Positions 16,304 to 19,019 of a stretch of 19,019 nt of DNA are shown in pieces (the stretch's first letter is position 1; each line of letters opens with the position of its first letter). A program made the position numbers and the translations under genes. This stretch comes from CALGFH01 sp036003705 (GTDB taxonomy: Bacteria > Actinomycetota > CALGFH01): positions 1 through 19,019 of the forward strand of contig DASYSE010000045.1 of the NCBI GenBank assembly GCA_036003705.1, in the 5' to 3' direction. The notes beneath the pieces were generated by a model. That model made no database searches and was not told the DNA's origin. It saw only the letters and a program-made list of their open reading frames with translations.

Positions 16304-16839
16304 ATGCCGGCACCCGCGACCAGGCTCCGCTGGAAGCAGGTGTCCGCCTGGCGCCTGGGCCGCCACCACCTGGACGAGCGCGCCCGGCGACGGCCATGCT
16401 CGACGTGGTCGCGGAGATCGCCGGCCTGCACGCCCAGGTGATGAGGTCGAGGGCACCAAGGCGTACGCCCTGGCCGCCGACCTGCCAGGGCTGGCCGAGG
16501 CCGGTGGGTCGGGCGGGGCCGGGGCCCGCTCGGTCCGGCTGCTGCCGGCCTTCGACCAGTACGTGATCACGGCCACCCGCCAGGCCGAGCACCTGATGCC
16601 GGGGCCGCTCAAGGCCCGCATCTACCGGCCCCAGGGCTGGCTGTCGCCGGTCCTGCTGGTCGACGGCCGCATGGACGGGGTCTGGCGCCAGGAGGCCAAG
16701 GGGCAAGCGCCAGCTGGTCACCATCGAACCCTTCGTCGAGCCGCCGGGCTGGGTCAGACGCGCCGCCGAGGCCGAAGCCGAACGCCTCGCCGCCTGGGCC
16801 GGCGGCCAGCTGGAGCTCCGGTGGGTGGAGGCGCCCTAG
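16304..16839 (+). pseudogene. Degraded winged-helix DNA-binding protein (HTH_42/AlkZ-like)
   Basis: The N-terminal piece MPAPATRLRWKQVSAWRLGR, then HHLDERA, continues in another frame as MLDVVAEIAGLHAQVM, matching the start of HTH_42 family proteins. One C appears missing in the C-run near 16383. After HAQVM the sequence jumps to VEGTKAYALAADLPGLAEA, then SVRLLPAFDQYVITATRQA and YRPQGWLSPVLLVDGRMDGV. These normally lie about 200 residues further on, so an internal deletion is inferred. Near 16699 an extra G in AAGGGGCAAG shifts frame again, after which KRQLVTIEPFVEPPGW and AERLAAWAGGQLELRW complete the C-terminus to TAG 16837-16839. Intact members are about 370-400 residues and include DNA-glycosylase-like proteins. 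It starts 4 bp after the thioredoxin-fold gene. Confidence 0.85.
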
Positions 16840-17609
16840 CTCTGGCCCCTGGTGGAGGGGGTGAAGGCGCCGCCGCCGACCACCCGGCGGTACAGACCGG
16901 GCAGCAGCATCCGGGCGACCGGGACCAGCCCGAAGGGCCGGGGCACGTAGCACTCGGCCCGGCGGCGCCGCCAGACGTCCACGATCGCCTCGGCCACCTT
17001 CTCATCGGTCGAGACCATCCACCGGGTCCACGGCCGGGCCAGCAGCTCCCGCTGGGGGAAGCCCTCGGTGGCCACGAAGCCGGGCTGGACCAGGGCGACG
17101 TGCACGCCGTGGCGCCGCTCCTCCATGTGCAGCGCCTCGGTCCAGCCGGCCAGGGCGAACTTGCTGGCCGAGTAGGCGCCGGCCCGCGGCCGCGACACCC
17201 GCCCGGCAATGCTGCCGACGTATACGATCGCGCTGGGGGCCGAGCGGCGCAGCAACGGCAGCAGGACCTCGGTCAGCCGCACCTGGGCGTCGAAGTTGGT
17301 GGCCATGGTCCGCTCGACCGCCGCCCAGCCGCCGTCCGCGAAGGTCCCCCGCCCGCCGATGCCGGCGTTGTTGACCAGCAGGTCCAGGCGTCCATGCTCG
17401 GCTTCGACCCGCCCGGCGACCTGCGCCGGGGTGGCCTCCTCGACCAGGTCGGCGGCGATCACGCTGGCCCGGCCCAGCTCACCGGCCAACGCCTCCAGCC
17501 GGTCGCGGCGCCTTGCCACCAGCACCAGATGGGCGTCCGGCTCCCTGGCCAGCCGGCGGGCGGCGGCTGCCCCGAGCCCGCTGGAGGCACCCGTGACCAG
17601 GGCGATCAC
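16836..17609 (-). CDS. Short-chain dehydrogenase/reductase (SDR family)
   Basis: This classical SDR has 257 residues. The start GTG 17609 overlaps the adenylate kinase stop (GTGA), with GGAGGGGG upstream. It has the nucleotide-binding TGASSGLG (6-13), NNAG (80-83), and a catalytic Ser133 (VGSIAG), Tyr146 and Lys150 (YSASK) set. An Arg-rich segment after strand 2 (VARRRDRLEAL) suggests NADP(H) preference. The C-terminal half, with PGFVATEGFPQ and a hydrophobic, Arg-rich end, resembles SDRs acting on lipid or steroid-like substrates, but the substrate is unknown. It is the third gene of the minus-strand GNAT-Adk-SDR operon. Its stop codon shares the palindrome CTAG with the stop of the convergent pseudogene. 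Confidence 0.94.
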   Translation of the reverse strand: MIALVTGASSGLGAAAARRLAREPDAHLVLVARRRDRLEALAGELGRASVIAADLVEEATPAQVAGRVEAEHGRLDLLVNNAGIGGRGTFADGGWAAVERTMATNFDAQVRLTEVLLPLLRRSAPSAIVYVGSIAGRVSRPRAGAYSASKFALAGWTEALHMEERRHGVHVALVQPGFVATEGFPQRELLARPWTRWMVSTDEKVAEAIVDVWRRRRAECYVPRPFGLVPVARMLLPGLYRRVVGGGAFTPSTRGQS

Positions 17610-18196
17610 ACCGCCCCCTCCCGGCCGGCCTTGCGCTCGAGGGCGCTGGCGATCCGCTCGGTGACCTGGTCGACCTCGCCTTCGGCGTCGACCCTGACCA
17701 GCAACCCGTTGCAGTCGTAGTGGTCGAGCAGGGGCCCGGTCTCGCGGTTGAACAGGTCGAGGCGCCGGTGGATGGCGCCCTCGTCCTCGTCCTCGACCCG
17801 GTCCTGCTGCTCGGCCCGGCGGGCCAGCCGGTCCAGCAGCTCGTCCTCGTCGATCTCGAGGCTGACCACCGCATCAAGGGAGCAACCCAGCTCGTCCAGC
17901 CGCTCGTCCAGCGCCTCGGCCTGGGGGAGCGTGCGCGGGAACCCGTCGAGCACGAACCCGCTGGCGCAGTCCCCCTCCCCCACCCGCTCCAGCACCATGC
18001 CGATCATGACCTCGTCGGGCACCAGGTCGCCCCGGTCCATGTACCGGCTGGCCGTGCGGCCCAGCTCCGTCCCCCGCTCGGCGTTGGACCGCAGGATGTC
18101 GCCGGTGGCGATGGCGGCCCCGCCGAACCGGTCGACGATCCGACCGGCCTGGGTCCCCTTGCCGGCGCCCGGCGGGCCGACCAGGACCACGCGCAT
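17606..18196 (-). CDS. Adenylate kinase family protein (short LID)
   Basis: The 196-residue product starts at ATG 18196, with AAGGGAG upstream; the longer open frame merely runs back through the acetyltransferase gene. It has the P-loop GPPGAGKGT (7-15), AMP-binding TGDILRSN (31-38), GFVLDGFPRT (80-89), and a short LID region RRAEQQDRVEDEDEGAIHRR (126-145) without the zinc-type Cys or long LID, as in mycobacterial Adk. Expected reaction: ATP + AMP to 2 ADP. Here it sits between a GNAT gene and an SDR gene, not in a ribosomal-protein operon with secY. It could be a second adenylate or related nucleoside-monophosphate kinase, or the only adk displaced from its usual place; the window cannot tell. 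Confidence 0.9.
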   Translation of the reverse strand: MRVVLVGPPGAGKGTQAGRIVDRFGGAAIATGDILRSNAERGTELGRTASRYMDRGDLVPDEVMIGMVLERVGEGDCASGFVLDGFPRTLPQAEALDERLDELGCSLDAVVSLEIDEDELLDRLARRAEQQDRVEDEDEGAIHRRLDLFNRETGPLLDHYDCNGLLVRVDAEGEVDQVTERIASALERKAGREGAV

Positions 18197-18252
18197 GCCT
18201 CGACTCCCTTCTCGCAGCGGGTGGGCATGCAACCACGGCCGCGGCCGGCCGC

Positions 18253-18744
18253 TCAAGGGACTCTGTAGAAGCGCAGCTGGTCGCTGCGGTCCACCAGCCG
18301 CATCCCGGCCCGCTCCAGCACCCGCTGGGACGGCAGGTTCGCATGGGTGGTATCGGCCTCGACCCACGCCACCTCCGGCTGGGCCAGCGCCCAGGCGACC
18401 ACCGCCCGCAGCGCCTCGGTCGCATACCCCTGCCCCCGGGCGCCCGGCGCCAGCCCGTACCCGACCGTCACCGCCCCACCCTGGTTGGGCGGCCCGTGGA
18501 AGCCGATGTCGCCGATCACCACCTGGTCGCTGGACCGCACCAGCTGGTACACCCCGTACGCCCCAGGGCTGGACCCGCTGTCGATCGCCCGCACGAACGC
18601 CTCGACCGCGATCAACGTCCCCTGCATCGGATACCCGGCCATCCACGGCCGCTCCGGGTCGGACTTCCCCTGCAGCAGCGCCCGCGCCTCCTCGGCCTCA
18701 AGCTGGCGGAGGCACAGCCGCGCGCTCTGGATCCGGTTGCCCAT
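18253..18744 (-). CDS. GNAT family N-acetyltransferase (RimJ/RimL-like)
   Basis: This 163-residue protein starts at ATG 18744. It has the usual opening strand (ARLCLRQLEAEEARALL), the beta-4 strand VTVGYGLAPGARGQGYATEA carrying the acetyl-CoA pyrophosphate loop (R/Q-x-x-G-x-G/A, about 101-108), and ANLPSQRVLERAGMRLV near the C-terminus, characteristic of RimJ/RimL-type acetyltransferases. Likely substrates are an amino group on a protein, antibiotic or small amine; none can be named from sequence. It is the first gene of the minus-strand operon, with 56 bp before adk. A plus-strand tRNA-His lies divergently 75 bp upstream. Confidence 0.9.
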   Translation of the reverse strand: MGNRIQSARLCLRQLEAEEARALLQGKSDPERPWMAGYPMQGTLIAVEAFVRAIDSGSSPGAYGVYQLVRSSDQVVIGDIGFHGPPNQGGAVTVGYGLAPGARGQGYATEALRAVVAWALAQPEVAWVEADTTHANLPSQRVLERAGMRLVDRSDQLRFYRVP

Positions 18745-18796
18745 CCGCCCACTCTAGAGACCCGCCGGCTGCTGGCCACACCCCCGGCGACCCGGG

Positions 18797-18802
18797 TATC
18801 CT
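18797..18802 (+). promoter_or_regulatory. Possible -10 element of tRNA-His
   Basis: TATCCT sits 17 bp before the tRNA 5' end in otherwise very GC-rich DNA. I see no clear -35 box, so this is a weak call. Confidence 0.25.
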
Positions 18803-18819
18803 TTCCCCTCGCTTCCCAT

Positions 18820-18897
18820 GGTGATCGTAGCTCAGTTGGTTAGAGCGTCGGGTTGTGGTCCCGAAGGTCGGGGGTTCGAGTCCCCTCGGTCACCCCA
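18820..18897 (+). tRNA. tRNA-His (anticodon GTG)
   Basis: The acceptor stem GTGATCG/CGGTCAC is preceded by the histidine-specific extra G at 18820, facing discriminator C at 18894, and CCA is encoded (18895-18897). The D-arm is GCTC...GAGC. The anticodon stem TCGGG/CCCGA encloses TTGTGGT with anticodon GTG at 18855-18857. The T-arm is GGGGG-TTCGAGT-CCCCT with near-perfect pairing. The gene looks fully functional. Confidence 0.97.
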
Positions 18898-18911
18898 CCG
18901 CTGAACAGCGG
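18898..18911 (+). terminator. Short stem-loop directly after tRNA-His
   Basis: CCGCT (18898-18902) pairs with AGCGG (18907-18911) around GAAC, followed by TTTCGTGCTT, a weak T-rich tail. Its position immediately after the CCA end fits a tRNA terminator. Confidence 0.5.
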
Positions 18912-18956
18912 TTTCGTGCTTCCCTCCTTCCTTCTGAGCGGGCGCCTGGCGGCGCG

Positions 18957-18975
18957 TTGTCAACTCTTTGTCAAC
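18957..18975. repeat. TTGTCAAC direct repeat, 11-bp period
   Basis: Two perfect copies at 18957-18964 and 18968-18975 are separated by TCT, about one helical turn apart. On the minus strand they read GTTGACAA and directly follow the stop codon of the edge reading frame. This layout resembles integrase arm-type sites. Confidence 0.6.
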
Positions 18976-19019
18976 GGGCGGCGTCGGCGGGCGGCTGGTC
19001 GTCAAGAATCAGCCGGGCC
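18971..19019 (-). CDS. Possible 3' end of a gene entering from outside the window (integrase-like position)
   Basis: The minus strand is open from the window edge to TGA at 18971-18973 and encodes ARLILDDQPPADAAR, with mostly G/C third positions. Only 15 codons are visible, so the family cannot be identified. The clue is context: it reads toward the 3' end of tRNA-His, stops 73 bp from it and is followed by tandem repeats, the usual place of an integrase gene in an element inserted at a tRNA 3' end. It may equally be chance. Confidence 0.3.
   Translation of the reverse strand, partial: ARLILDDQPPADAAR

Overview
The window is a GC-rich stretch with strong G/C preference at third codon positions, frequent GTG/TTG starts behind GGAGG-type ribosome sites, and stem-loops without T-tracts. 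The gene content (NarL-type regulators, DrrAB-type exporter, short-LID adenylate kinase, YtxH-like protein, DUF6299-like secreted protein) fits a chromosome segment of an actinobacterium. I cannot name the genus.

Left part (1-5420). A tRNA-Arg(TCT) lies on the minus strand. Directly upstream of it is an unlabelled C-terminal scrap of a tyrosine integrase that still has its catalytic-Tyr motif. Then come a YceI protein (minus), about 960 bp with no convincing gene, a secreted two-domain protein with a DUF6299-like end (minus), a DoxX-type membrane protein (plus), an uncharacterised actinobacterial protein (minus), an MmcQ/YjbR protein (minus), and a damaged gene for a Cpe-like N-terminal domain (plus).

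Central part (5395-13142). This is the most interesting block. An exported subtilisin-like protease and a 1263-residue membrane-anchored GAF-PAS-PAS-GAF-GGDEF-EAL protein form a tightly coupled minus-strand pair. Upstream is a NarL/LuxR-family regulator with a non-canonical receiver, and divergent from it a sister regulator with a canonical receiver. The intergenic DNA of this block holds repeated short motifs (TCACGTAC, TTACGG). I infer a signalling module linking an extracellular protease, c-di-GMP turnover and paired response regulators. No histidine kinase is visible.

Right part (13260-19019). A two-gene DrrA/DrrB-type exporter is followed by a small YtxH-like protein and a Tat-signal thioredoxin-fold protein. 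Next is a pseudogene of a winged-helix (HTH_42 type) protein with an internal deletion and two frameshifts. A minus-strand operon GNAT acetyltransferase - adenylate kinase - SDR oxidoreductase follows, the last two sharing a GTGA overlap. The window closes with tRNA-His(GTG) and, at the very edge on the minus strand, a 15-codon reading frame ending beside a tandem GTTGACAA repeat that resembles an integrase tail. Both ends of the window therefore look like tRNA-associated integration sites, one relic and one possibly the start of an element continuing outside the window.
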